From Scatophagus argus (lineage: Eukaryota; Chordata; Actinopteri; Scatophagidae), in assembly GCF_020382885.2 (NCBI RefSeq), contig NC_058506.1, positions 11,262,318 through 11,326,317 on the forward strand: a stretch of DNA of 64,000 bases, given 5' to 3'. Shown piece after piece: positions 13,501 to 38,252 of the stretch (its first letter is position 1; every line of letters starts with the position of its first letter). The translations under genes were made by a program, and so were the position numbers. The notes beneath the pieces were generated by a model that was given only the letters and a program-made list of their open reading frames with translations, ran no database searches and was not told the origin of the DNA.

Positions 13501-15793
13501 CTGTCACACAAAGCAGAATGACAGATTCTACCTCTCCTCAGCTGCACAGAAAAACTTACAGGACGGCCTCCTCGTCTTCGTCCTCCTCATCTTCTTTATT
13601 TCCCTACCAGCTTTCCACATCTTCCTCTCTCACCTCCCTACACATCTCTGAGGGTGCGTACGTCTCTTCAGGAGAAAATGTGGTGGCAGTGTGGCAATAT
13701 ACAGTATTTGTCAGCTAGGTGTTTAGATTTTCTTTTGATTTCTTCTGTTCTGTCACAGATTACAAAAGCTGCCACGGATCAGTGCAGAGTCTCATGTCGC
13801 TAGACCCACAAGATGCAACCCACACCCGTAAAACTTCACACATCCGCTGTGGCTCAGATCAGGCTGCGACACGCTCTGCGGCAGCAGCATCCAGCAACGG
13901 CTACCAGAAGCCCGGATCAGTGTGAGTATAAGACTGTTGTCAGGCATTGAGGTGTTCTAAGCTCACAGCACTTTACGTTGTGTTTCTCAGAGAAAAGACA
14001 TAGATATAAGTCCATGGATGGTTTAGTCTAGGGGAAAACAAGGCCATGAAACTTTTTTTTTGAAAATTGTATACAATATGTTCAGCTGACAAAAAATGTA
14101 AACACAAATTAGTCAGCCCTGTGAATACTTCTGGTTGGCTTAACATCAAATGCAGCATTTTTAAGACATCATTGTTCTGATTTCAGTAATTATTACTTGT
14201 TTCTGATTGACCCAAGACCTGCCTGCCTTACCTAAGAAAAAAAGCAGTATAGCTGTTTTGTTTTTAGATGCTGAGAGTGAGTTTTCTTTCTCTCTTTCTC
14301 TCTTCCCCAGTAACAACTGGAAATTATCTCATGAATCGTATTCAGAAGCAATTTTGTGTTTGTATCTTACAGATTGTCAGTCCGACTACCGCAGCGTGAG
14401 AGCTCAGTATTCTCCTCGGCATTAGACATATGTCCCTCAGGAAAGTGAGTCGATCTTGAGGTTGTTTGTGGCACAGTGCTCCTTAACTTCTCTGCTAAAT
14501 CACTCTTTTTTACCGATTACTTTCTTTTTTCTCCTAGGGAAGCAAAAGCGCTTTACTCGTGTGAGGCAGAGCACAGCCATGAGCTCAGTTTTCCACAGGG
14601 GGCACTGTTTTCAAATGGTAAGACGACTACTCACAGGTTTCATTCCTGAGGGATCTTTGGCCCCGTTTACACCATGTATCAACACGTGAGCTGTATCAGA
14701 AAACATATGATGTTGACTGGATAATTTCATTTACACCTGCTATTACATCTGGTGTCCTTTTCTTAATTGATCAGTGTGATTGTATCTCAGTATAAAGCTT
14801 AGTTGGCTGACTTATCAGCAAACATGGGAGCCAGTGCTACTATATGAGCTGTGGTTTTTCCTGTAGTTTTTTTCTTTTCCTGTTGCTTTCGACAGGCTTG
14901 CTTAGCACGAAGATGTAGAGTTATGTGACCCTTCAGATTGTGCTGTGGTCAGACCGCATTTACAACTGGCTGAGATCCAAGCAAGCCAGTTTTGTTTATA
15001 TAGCCCTGTATCACTCGTCTCAATTTCCCTCAAGGGGCTTTGCAACATTACAGTCTCAACAGCGTAGAACACCTTCTGTCCTTAGACCCTCGACAGTGGT
15101 CCAACCACAGTGCAACAGTTAATCAACAAAATTTGGGGACCATCAACTAGTTTAGTTCTAAACCCTTTTATATTTTTTTATTTATTCTTTTATAATAAAC
15201 TCTTGTAATCTCTCTCATTTCTTATGTTTCCCTCAAAGTGTCAACACAAAGGATTTTTACTTTTCAACATATGTCATATGTCACTTAATCATATCAGTGT
15301 AATACAGATGCTCATCAAAGGGTTTTGTATTCATGCTCATGGCTTTATTTTAACACATTTCCTGTAATTCACTGTTAAATCATTTTTATCGGAAAGTTCA
15401 TCAGCTAGACACTTGGACTAGAAATGAGTATAATGTTCTGTGGGTCTTTATGATGTTTGGCTTCTCCATGTCTCTATATTAATGGCAGCAGGACAGTTGC
15501 AGTGATAATGTGTTTTGATTATTTAGAAAGCGTACGGTATACTGTAAACCTTTGATATCCAAACATGACTGGCCGTAAATTCTCTTCCCCTCTAGTCTAA
15601 AATTTTCTGTGTTTGTGTGAAGCATTCTTTCAGACAAAAACTGATAAAGTGTTTTTATCTCCGAAGGTCCTTGTGCTAACTTGCCGAGTTGTTTGTGTCT
15701 GCAGTGTACCCCTCTGTGGAACCAGGTTGGCTTCAGGCGACGTACAACGGCAAAACGGGCCTCATACCTGAAAACTACATCACATACATGTGA
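1139..15793 (+). CDS. arhgap42: Rho GTPase-activating protein 42 (GRAF3), 24 coding exons
   Basis: GRAF-family protein (BAR, PH, RhoGAP, SH3) that bends or binds membrane and stimulates GTP hydrolysis on RhoA-type GTPases. Coding exons: 1139-1292, 3458-3553, 3662-3723, 6575-6646, 8057-8158, 8255-8365, 8905-9009, 9348-9477, 9583-9683, 10037-10146, 10259-10337, 10521-10560, 10669-10731, 10841-10915, 11062-11146, 11226-11284, 11391-11496, 11644-11803, 11895-12048, 12949-13653, 13759-13921, 14373-14444, 14538-14617, 15705-15793. They total 2973 nt with consistent phases, giving 990 aa. The start is the family-typical [14 protein letters not shown] covers about residues 1-240. PH starts near 265 (TMEGYLY). 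RhoGAP covers about 388-570, with the arginine finger R417 in GLYRTGG. A Ser/Pro-rich region (exon 20, about 622-856) follows. The C-terminal SH3 begins near 935 (AKALYSC) and runs to the stop. GRAF3 is preferred over GRAF1 because of the C-terminal text ([17 protein letters not shown]) and synteny. It is longer than the ~874-aa human protein, mainly through the Ser-rich exon. Confidence 0.95.
3754..3778. repeat. (GT)n microsatellite in arhgap42 intron 3
   Basis: About 12 GT units begin some 30 nt downstream of the exon 3 donor (3724). Confidence 0.95.
4509..4770. repeat. Cluster of (TG)n and pyrimidine microsatellites
   Basis: Long (TG)n at about 4509-4550, shorter TG runs near 4690-4712 and 4750-4768, and a CTTT-rich tract at 4720-4745. 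All lie in arhgap42 intron 3 and explain the low-complexity ORFs on both strands. Confidence 0.9.
5530..5850. repeat. Teleost interspersed repeat, diverged copy A
   Basis: Phrases such as 'ctgaaatatttcaacca', 'attgccatgagatttggt' and 'aactaagatggtgagcatgg', followed by 'cagcctcacagagc', match in order a very common percomorph repeat I know from memory. The family name is not asserted. Copies B and C, at 7597 and 9803, are pieces of the same family. This copy lies in arhgap42 intron 3. Confidence 0.6.
7597..7825. repeat. Teleost interspersed repeat, copy B (holds a 137-bp duplicated unit)
   Basis: Same family as the 5530-5850 repeat ('agtactttggttta', later 'gtggctgtagaatagtc'). Its part 7672-7808 recurs almost exactly at 9803-9939. 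It lies in arhgap42 intron 4. Confidence 0.65.
9803..9939. repeat. Near-identical second copy of the 137-bp unit
   Basis: Aligns without gaps to 7672-7808 with two substitutions by eye. It lies in arhgap42 intron 9, in the same orientation as the first copy. Confidence 0.95.
11611..11640 (+). repeat. (TG)n tract forming the exon 18 acceptor of arhgap42
   Basis: A near-pure TG run is followed directly by the acceptor CAG at 11641-11643, so it occupies the place of the polypyrimidine tract. Confidence 0.95.
14990..15110. repeat. Teleost interspersed repeat fragment
   Basis: The phrases 'caaggggctttgcaacatt', 'agaacaccttctgtcctta' and 'gaccctcg' match from memory a common teleost repeat with this order. 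The fragment lies in the last intron of arhgap42. Confidence 0.55.
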
Positions 15794-16341
15794 CAGACCT
15801 GATGATGTCGTCACCGCATCGCCGAATAACTCAAAGATCTAACTTAGACGTTAGGGATCTATAGTGCAGCAATACAGTGCTACTCTGTGCTGCTGATGAA
15901 ATGTATTTACCATCTAACTGTGACCGTTATCACTAAACTACTGGGGCTAATGGATGATGTATGTACTGTATGTATATCTGACTACTGTATGCAAACCATG
16001 TTAATAACCAGGTTGAAATTACTGTAGATGTTAAAATCTGACTTCTGTCCTCCAATCACGTGACATTTTCACTTAGTCGATGTTATCAGCTTCTGTTTTC
16101 TATTTGTGTTCAGAGCTCTTGCTGCGAATCTGAGAACACTATAAATACATGAAATATGTCTGTAAATTGAAACAGTGTTTTTCTATCAGTGTTGCTAATT
16201 TATGTGTTTGTAAATGATCATTTTGATGTTGTAACTGTGTTTTCAGAGATTCGTGGAACAGTATGAACCAGTGGCTGAATCCAGCCAAAAGCAGACTGAA
16301 TCCTGCCGTAACATCTTTTCTCTCTGTTTTCATGCTGTCTA

Positions 16342-16347
16342 AATAAA
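16342..16347 (+). terminator. arhgap42 polyadenylation signal
   Basis: AATAAA lies about 550 nt after the stop codon. It is the first canonical signal I see in the 3' flank, so bases 15794 to about 16365 are the probable 3'UTR. Confidence 0.65.
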
Positions 16348-16476
16348 TACTTCCCTTAAAAACTGTAGTGCGTATATGTAGATTCATGTTTATTATTATT
16401 CTGTATTTTTATTACACATTTTCCTCAAGAAAAAACAAAATAGTTTTCACACACCACTGTAAAATAATCTTGCTGA

Positions 16477-16482
16477 TTTATT
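16477..16482 (-). terminator. trpc6 polyadenylation signal candidate
   Basis: TTTATT on the plus strand (AATAAA on the minus strand) lies about 375 nt after the trpc6 stop. Two further candidates lie at 16389-16394 and near 16407. Which one is used cannot be decided from sequence alone. Confidence 0.5.
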
Positions 16483-16854
16483 TAATCATTGTTCATATTT
16501 CATATATGAGGGCAAGAACTGTATGTTAGTGTTAGCAAAGTACAAGCTTTTTGTACAGAAAAAGAAAATCTGAAAATTATATGTACTCGTATTACTAAAA
16601 GTTTTAACATCCGTGTGTGGATGTTTGTCAGACTAGAAATGATTATGGATCTTCAAAATGTCAATTAGCAGCTATACAGATTACATGGATTCTTATTTTC
16701 ATGACGCTCAAATCTGTACTTGTGTACACGGTAATCATATAAATAATCAATCAGATAGCTACATCTTAAATATCTATTTTCAGTGATGAAGAACAGGCAT
16801 TTAAAACTCTGAGCTGTATAGTTTTATGTACAATCAGGGCAACTGGTATTGCTA

Positions 16855-25521
<8,667 letters not shown>

Positions 25522-25591
25522 TCCGGTGGTGATCTACTATAGAGGGTCTGCTCCAGGTTCATATGAACCAGTAATCAAGTGTCTGTGGCAT

Positions 25592-25634
25592 GGCTCTCTC
25601 TCCCTCTCCCTCTCTCCGTCTCCCTCCCCCTCTG
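25592..25634. repeat. Polypyrimidine (CT/CCCT) tract upstream of the trpc6 start
   Basis: Almost uninterrupted C/T on the plus strand (GA-rich on the trpc6 sense strand), 71-113 bp upstream of the trpc6 start codon. Mirror-like C/T tracts of this kind can form triplex DNA and bind GAGA-type factors; this is inference. Confidence 0.8.
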
Positions 25635-25966
25635 TTTTTCTGGCTCCTTGAGAAAGAATGCATTCTGGGTCCCACTATACTTTTATTTACAAGACTCATT
25701 GAACTTTACAGATGTGGAGGGCAGCTCAGTGTTATGGCAGAGGGTTCCTGGTAATATATGGCCATTTTTGACTTCTTTGTTTCAGCTGAATATACAAACC
25801 CTTTCTTTGTAATCTCAATCCGCATTAGCTTTGAGAAGAGAGGAAAACAAGTCTAAGAACAAAAGCAGAATATTCTTGAATTATTGCCCTTTGCCAACAC
25901 TTTTAATGCTCAGGCTGTAAAAAGCTATTTTAAACTACAGTGTTTAGAGTACATGGTGAGTTTTGT

Positions 25967-25977
25967 CTGTGTGTGTA

Positions 25978-26032
<55 letters not shown>
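25967..26032. repeat. (GT)n microsatellite
   Basis: A long GT run with one early interruption (gtgtatttgtgtg), about 30 units in total. Confidence 0.95.
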
Positions 26033-26033
<1 letters not shown>

Positions 26034-26163
26034 AGGACATACGTGCAGGAGTAACTGATGGCTGATGAACAGCAGATGAGATTCCTCAGGGTTTAAATTC
26101 CCAGTAGACTTTGCTTCCTGTGTGCTCCCACTCTCTGATGCCTGTCCAGTGTGGGAAAATTAG

Positions 26164-26193
26164 ACACACACACACACACACATACACACACAC

Positions 26194-26225
<32 letters not shown>

Positions 26226-26226
26226 A
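26164..26226. repeat. Compound (CA)n(TA)n(TG)n microsatellite
   Basis: A CA run, then a central TA run, then a TG run. The two flanks are complementary, so the whole tract can fold into one long hairpin. Confidence 0.95.
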
Positions 26227-29200
26227 TTTGCAGGTATGTAATATTAAATACATAAACAGCTATTTTCTCGGCAACAGGTTAAAGGTGAGCCACAGCACCC
26301 AGTGTTTCTCTCTCGTATTAGCATGAGCACACACACACACACACTTGAATTCACTATTTTTAGCTTTATTTCTGATGGAACAGCATATTCTTCTTCATTG
26401 CCCCCAGTTAGCTTTGTTAATTCTCCTCCTCTGTTTTCAGCTAAATTTCACATAAAACACCCCATTACATCACACAAACAAAATCTGATAAAGCAGAGTC
26501 TCTGATGTACAAGTGTAGCAGTGAAACATGCCTTTTAAGGCCCTGATTGCTGAAGATTAGTCACTTTTAACGTTTCATGACGTATCACGTGCCACATTTT
26601 ATGGGGAGGATGGCAGGGTGAAGGGGGGTAAACTCGGACAAACATCACCAGTGAGAGTTTTTGTTAAGATTTCCTCCTCAGAAGAACAGAGCAGACCTAA
26701 GATTTGGATGTAAACACTGTCAATTCAAACATACACACTCTTATTAGGGGTCACTGAATGGACAAGCACCTGGACAGACCTTTCTGTGTGTGTGTGTGTG
26801 TGTGGGTGGGTGGGTGGTTGGATTCATTAACCCTGACAATACACACATACCGGACCACACAGAGAGCCAGAGCTCCTACCGCGTTATCAACAGAATCAGT
26901 AGCACTAAAACACACGCACACACAAACACACACATATACACAAGCCAAGCCAAGTCAAGCCAAAACCCCACACATCTGTGAGAACCAGAGGGTTGGATGA
27001 ACCAACGTGAACTCAAGCAAGGCACCAAACTCCTACCTGCTCAGGACACCTGTCTATGTGGCAGCAGTCCATCTCTCCAGACATTAATGCAGGGTTTTCC
27101 AAGACCTGATGCTGTGGGGCTCCTCTCAGACAAAACTTGGGAAAAGGTTTTTATTTATTTATTGAATTATAATAAACAATGTATAGACTTACACAAAGGT
27201 TTTTTTTTTTATCTCATTACTTGTGACCCTCTAGAAGTGGTGCCTATATCTGGGCAGACCCTGTCCTCAGCCTGCATTTCCTTATTTGCTTTGTATTTGC
27301 CGTGTCAGTGTGTTTGTAGGCTGCATCTTTTGTGAAGCAGTGTTTAGCTCCCAGCCAATAGAGACAGAGCGGGACTAAACCTTGACCACCCTGGAGGGGA
27401 AAACAATTCATTTCTCTCCAATGACTTTGCATTGCATGAAAGCAAGGTTGTAACCATGGCGTCAACACTGGGTGGACCATATCTGCTTTTGTGATGGCTT
27501 GTTGTAGTGTAATTTTTCAGAACCCGGGATCTGTTATCTTACTGTGATGTAGTTGGTTAGCTAGTTGGCTTGTAGTTTCATAAGAAATCTTGCCGACCAA
27601 TAATTAATTAAATCATTTCTTTTTTGTATTTTAGCAATTTCTGAAACTTATTGCTGTGAAGCTTGCTGTGAGAGGCCTAACATGAATTTGTTATGAGAAT
27701 AAGTGACTGGATCAAGCCAAAAAAAAGTGACAGTTGTAGCTGATTCATCATACGACGCAAAAGAGAGAGAGCACACGCAACTGCTACAGTATGTGGTGGG
27801 AAATGTTCCCCTAATATAGTGAATAGTTTCATGTGTGTTGTTTGTGAACGTAGCCCCAGGCCCAACTCCTCCCCACACAAGTCCTTAATCAGGGCCAACT
27901 TATATAAAACACCTGTTAGCCTGTGTTAGTTCCTTTTGGCGCTTGTCCCGTCTGGTCTTTGGGTTTGCGTTTTTTTTAGTTCTTGTTGTTTTGCCCTGTG
28001 TTTAACCAAGTGTTTATTTCTAAGTCTATTCATGTTTGTTTTCTTTCTTTCAGTGGCGGGAGACTAGGCGCACATGGTGAGGTCCCCATACTTAATGCAC
28101 TGAGAGAACTGAGACACAAATGCAGACTGCACTATTTTTGCTGTGAGGACTGCTGCGTTGCACCCACAGTGAATAAGTGGTATCACCCCTGCATGCTGCT
28201 CCGTGTGCTCTGGCTCTCCACAGGGGTCCTCAGATCACTTTCCTCAGTGAAGGCAAAATCCATGATCGCTCAGTGCTGTCCCACTGTGAATTTGGCCAGC
28301 GTTCGAGTGCTCTATGGTTGACTACTTGAGCACTTTGCATATACAAGGCATTACGGTCGAGACATAAAACTGTTGACTGACGTGCATTTCGGGCTCAGAC
28401 AGACTGGGTCATTACAATCGTCTTACAGTCATCTGCCACATGTGGCATCTTCATCCTTAGGAGCCCCTTGTCCTGGATGCATCTGATTGAGTAAGTCAAA
28501 TACAACAACCACAGTCTGGAAAGGTCCTTCAGTCAGGGTCTTTGGATGTCATTATGATGTGGAACATGACTCTCTGCTTCTGAGAAACCAGGCAGAGTCA
28601 GAAGTCCCCCTAGAGTGCCTCCAAGGCCATAGGGCAGCCAAACGTCTAATGTTGACTCGGAGAAGCAGTATGTGGTCTGAGAGCTTTGACGGACATGAGA
28701 CTCTCTTGGTTGAAGAAAGATAAACAACTGAAATGTGGTTATTTAATAATAAAATCATGTCTACTAGCCTGTGGAACTCAGTCCAACCTGTAGACATAAA
28801 AGCTAAAGCAGACATCAATTATGAAACATCACAGCTCTTCAGATTCAGTTGTGTGCTGAAGATGAAACCATGATAACATTCATCAGTTAAAAATGAGCTC
28901 ACTTTCAAATTCTGGGTCAGTTAAGGCTTCTGTTTCCCATTTCACCTGAACACGCCAGCAGCTTCCTTTGTCCTGACAGAAGTACATGTACACATAACAC
29001 ATATAGTCGTTACATAATTTAAAGATGAAAGTATCTAGGTTAAATAAATTCCCAATGATTGTAACCAGGACTGTTTTATAACTGGACATCTCTGCATGCT
29101 TTTCCCCCCTACAGCCTTTAAATCAGCTCTCCCAGTCGAATTCAGTGCCAGATTGTCCCTGTAAGAGGGACCAGGGGCAAAATTTGCTCTTGACATCCAC

Positions 29201-31068
29201 TGACCCCCCGTTTGTCCTGCTCTCAGTGTGTTGTGTAGTTAGTTAAGTTCATGATAAGTAATTAGTTTATGGTAACTTTTTTAAAGGCAAATTTATTTAG
29301 GAGAATGTATTCATGTCTCAGTGCTTTAAAACTAGGTTTTACTTCACGGCCCCAAACTAATTCGCAATGAATCACATGACCACAATCTAATTGTCACACT
29401 TTGAGCTGGGAGTATTTAGGCTTCCTGACGACCTGGGGAAAACTTCATCTGGTTGATTCTGGTTAATTCAGCATCAGCTGCCTGCACGTCACCTCATGTG
29501 TAGGCCAGTATGCAAACCTTTCCTGTCCGGACACGCTGATTGGTGGAGCTGGTTGGATGATCTGAGAAGAGAGACCCTTTAGGTAAGATCGTTCATTTGT
29601 GGAGATTTGTCAGGGTTTGATTTTCATTTTATCAGGGATCATAACAGTGGCTTTGGGTTATTTTATGAGGGCTTTTTTTTGTCAAATTTCTAAAACATTT
29701 TTGATTGAGTCTTTTTTTAGAGAACTGTTGCAACAGATCTTGCAAATAACACGAGGGCTTGTTTGATTTGTGTTTAAGAATGTGGGTCTGACTTTTGTAG
29801 ACCTGTGCAGAGTTTGTATTATAAAATTGCCAAGTCACAAATCAAGCAGGGACTGTGATGCGACACATATCTGTGTACAGTATATACGGGTCCCAACTAA
29901 CTAACTAACACAATGCTGAGAAAGACTGAGAGCACCGTCTACTGGAATTGGTCGGTAGTTCATTCCGTTGGGAGCATCATTTTCACCTACGTTTAGCCTC
30001 GATATGGGGTGCTTACATTTGAGGAGAAAGAGTTTTTTCATCCTTATCTTGCCTTTTTCTGACACAGACTTCCTTGCCTGAAAGCAAGTTGCACAGGCTT
30101 TGACCACCTGTTCTGATCTTTCTGACAGCAGCACAGTATTTTGTCAGAGCATATTTACTGTAATTGTTTTCAGGAACACTAAAGATTTGTATTTAGCAGC
30201 TGCCCCTAAACCTCCTCCTGCTTTGCTGAAAGCGATGGAGTAGCACACTGCAGATGACTATGTGGATGAGGGTGTAGTAGCATCAGATGAAACACTACCT
30301 CAAGGTTTTCATCTGGGTAACATGGCGCCACAGCCTCGTCCCAGCAAAAGCGACTGGCTGGGTTTTACAGATTAGGATTACATTGGATTACCAAGGTTAA
30401 CTCTCTTATGAGTGCTAGCTGGCTATGGCTGCAGTATGGAACCTGAGGTCTAACTTCCTGGTATATGCACAACATCAGGATAGACGCAGTTACATACAAT
30501 ACCTAAATACAGTTTTTGCTACAACTTTGTGAGAAACACCCTTTAGGAGTTTTTTTTAAGGGTTAATAAACCATTCATCTAGTAACCTGTGACTTTGAGA
30601 TTTGGCAACCAAAAGTTGTTATTATTATTAGTATATTTATTATATATAATTTATTATATTATTTATAAGCCAGTAGTTATAATGGGTGCCTTAAAAGAGT
30701 ATGGTAACCATTTTTTTCCTCTTCTTGAATGGGTAGAAGAAATAATGACAAACACTGCCAACACCGTATGTGCATTGTAAATAAAAACTAGTTATTGATT
30801 ACAGTAGTTTGCCAAACCAGATATTCATAGTAATAAAAACAGAGATAAAAAATACTCTGCAGTTAACACTACATTGCCATGTTTTTAGCTTTGCTATGGG
30901 GCTAAGTTCTTTTATTTCTTTTTTTTTTGCTATTTTTCTTTTGGTGTTGTTGCATTATAATTTAATTTTCTCTCAGGTGTCAAAGTAAATAAAGGAATAT
31001 TTTCATAACAGGTAATTAGTTTCAATGAAACTTTGAGAATGAGACATCCTTTCATTCCTCTGTCCTGT

Positions 31069-31074
31069 TTTATT
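31069..31074 (-). terminator. angptl5 polyadenylation signal
   Basis: TTTATT on the plus strand reads AATAAA on the minus strand, about 90 nt downstream of the angptl5 stop codon. The 3'UTR would be short (about 110 nt). Confidence 0.6.
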
Positions 31075-31164
31075 AAAACTTCAGGTGTACAAAGATGCAG
31101 TGAAACTTGTACAATATGTGCTTTTTTCTCTTTCTCCCTTTGTTTCTCCCCCTCCCCCTCTCTG

Positions 31165-35701
<4,537 letters not shown>

Positions 35702-36719
35702 GTTGGTGTTGTCTCACTGATTATTTTCTCCAGGAGTGAGAGGGGCTGAACTCTGTCCACTCCGTCACCAGCAGCCACTCCTTCATTTGTGCTTTATTTT
35801 TCCACGGAGTCTGCTCTTTTCCCTTCAGCATGTCCATCCTCCTTCCCTTCTCATCAACCAAGCCTGCTCCTCTCAGTTGTCAAACTTTCCCCTTGCTTCC
35901 ATCTCCATCCATCACTCCCACTTTTTTCATATAAATCCCCATGACAACATCCCCTATAAGAGAAGATCAAATTTGTGAAATTGATGGTGATAAAAGTCTG
36001 GGTATGTTTCTGACAAGTCAGTGAATGTGCTGATCCTAGTTCTGTGGTAAAGAGTGATTACCTTTTCCCTCAGTGTGTCTATTGTTATTTTATAAGTTAT
36101 ATCCTGCCACCAGCATGGAAAACAGATGTGGAGGGGGTGGAAATGGGCAGCTTGTTTTAATGTAGGAACACTTTCTCTCAGCTGGTGTCTTGGTGTGGGA
36201 GCTGCAGCTGAAGGTACTGTGCAGTGACGGCAGGGCGTCTCTGCTTCTTGTGCTCATAACCCACCCGTCTCTCTTTCTCTCCCTGTGACCACTGACTCAT
36301 ACATCTGAAAACAGCCTCCCGCCGGGTCAGACCAATTACTCCTGTTAACTGAGCAGTCAAACAGTGAGAAAAGTGTAAAGTGATAAAGGGCAACAGCACA
36401 TTCCAGTTGGGGTCCAGCTGGAGCCAGCCGGCGTGTCGCTTCCCTGGAAAACTTTTCTGTGTGAGCCAAAGAAAAGATGTGCTGTTGTTTTTGAACCTGT
36501 GTGCCTTTACAGCCGTGGTCAGTGAGAGGAATGTGAAAAGCCTGGTGCCACATCCTTGGGGCCTCCCCAACATCTGTCCTATGTTATATACTCTTGTAAA
36601 GCGGTCCACGGCTGTGAATGACACATTATATCCGCCAGTAAGAACCTGCAGATGAGACTGTGTCGTGGGTTTTTATCACATACTCCTCCTTGTGTCCCTG
36701 TGAATCTACAATACATTAA

Positions 36720-37131
36720 AAACCGTTTGATGGTTAAAAGGAAAGGCTTGACATGACACTTTCTTCTGAGAGCGTTGATACCACTTATGTCTGCACAGTA
36801 AATATGAAGATGGAGCTACAAGGCAGTTAGCTTAGCTTAATGAGGGGAAGCAGGGAAACATGACTAGCCCTGCTTCGTCCTAAACCAAATCTGCCTACCA
36901 GCACCTCTAAAGTTCATTAATTAATTCATTCTATATTGTTTGTTTTATCCCAAGTTAAAAAGTTGTGGGTTTTGTAGGTTAAGTAGACTTGCTTGACTAT
37001 TTCATAGCTAGGTTAAGTGACTTGCTGTCATCTTTGGACAGAGCCTGGCTAGCTGTTCCCTCTGCATCCAGTCTTTATGCTAAGCTAAGCTAACCAACAG
37101 TTGGCTGTAGCTTCATATTTACTGGACAAAT
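36720..37131. repeat. Teleost interspersed repeat, larger copy
   Basis: Contains 'ttatgctaagctaagctaac' followed by 'ggctgtagcttcatatttac', plus upstream 'cagttagcttagctta' and 'ggacagagcctggctagctg'. Together these are the signature of a very common percomorph repeat, from memory. Confidence 0.65.
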
Positions 37132-37374
37132 ATGAGAGCAGTAGGCTTAATGGAAGCAAATAACCACATTTTCTAAAATATGGAGGCATGCAGCTAGTCT
37201 GGCTCCTTTGAGGCTTATTAATTAATACCTTGTGTCTGGTTTGTTCCTGGCACATACTCCTAACGGCTCATAAAGCTACAATTTATTGTTTTTACATTTT
37301 GGTTTGTGTAAGTGTTCGGGACCATGCAATGAGACACAGGATGGGCTGCAGCAAAATTCAACAAATAAAATTAA

Positions 37375-37431
37375 GCAAAAAAACAAAAAACAAAAACAAA
37401 CAAACAACAAAAACAAAAACAAAAACAAAAC
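37375..37431. repeat. (CAAAA)n low-complexity tract
   Basis: Imperfect CAAAA, CAAA and CAAAAAA units for about 57 bp. Confidence 0.9.
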
Positions 37432-37734
37432 TGGCCTGACTAATGGCAAACAAAATCCTGAAAACAAACCAGACATGCTCATTACCAGCTGGATGGTTAC
37501 TCAAGAAAAGGTAAAGTGATATTTATGCAACTTAAAGATATTAAAACTTAAGTGTTTGCAGAACAAAATGAATTGATAATTGTAAATTATCCATCAAATC
37601 AAACTGTGATGATTGTTTATTTATATAAATAACCAAAGGTAAAACAACCAAACAAAAATAAGTGGAAATGATGACATCACCAAGGTTAAACAAATGGTTA
37701 GCGAGCTTTAGTGAGCTTTAGAGGTAAACGGAGG

Positions 37735-37880
37735 GCAGAGTCAGACTGGTTTCATGTGTGCTAAGCTATGATAAACATCTGCTGGCTGTAGCTCCATACT
37801 TCACAGACAGACGGTGTTATCAATCTCATATTAAGAAAATAAATGTGGTTGCCAAAATCTCAAACTATTCCTTTAACAAT
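37735..37880. repeat. Teleost interspersed repeat, second partial copy
   Basis: Same family as 36720-37131: 'gctggctgtagctccatact', 'cagacggtgttatcaatctc', 'ctcaaactattcctttaa'. It supplies the 3' end that the larger copy lacks. Confidence 0.6.
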
Positions 37881-38238
37881 CTACCAACAGCTGTTACTGA
37901 AGTTCATCGTTAGTCATTTTTATTTTTTCAGTTTGTTCTTTCCTTCATTTCTCTGTGTTTTTGCATTAATTTTGATGTTATGCTCTCCAGAGTTCAGTCC
38001 TTAGCTCATAAATGATTTGTTGGGATAAATTACACCAATTGTTCTTTCTAGCTGCTTTGTTTGTGATGTGAATATGCCGCTGATAAGTCGCCCGTGTGTC
38101 TCTGGTCTGATTGTTACCTCTAAAAGGGTACTGATTGTACACAGTGAGGAGACAGTTTTGTTTGGAAAAACAACAAAAGAAATCCTGCAAGTGCAAGAAA
38201 TAAAAACTAAGATATGTTAGAGTTGTTACAGTATAACA

Positions 38239-38252
38239 GCGCCATCTACTGC
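38239..38252 (-). promoter_or_regulatory. CTCF-like motif
   Basis: GCGCCATCTACTGC agrees with 13 of 14 positions of the reverse-complemented core consensus CCASYAGRKGGCRS. Binding is inferred from the motif only. Confidence 0.4.

Larger units (their letters stand above)
25522..31068. other. Gene-free stretch between trpc6 and angptl5
   Basis: I find no exon-like ORF with recognisable protein sequence here. The stretch holds a pyrimidine-rich tract at 25592-25634, microsatellites at 25967-26032, 26164-26226, near 26326-26343 and 26786-26803, and otherwise AT-rich DNA. ORFs of up to 112 codons (for example 27983-28321) have no recognisable domains. The trpc6 promoter must lie at its left end (minus strand), but no core element is evident. 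Confidence 0.6.
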
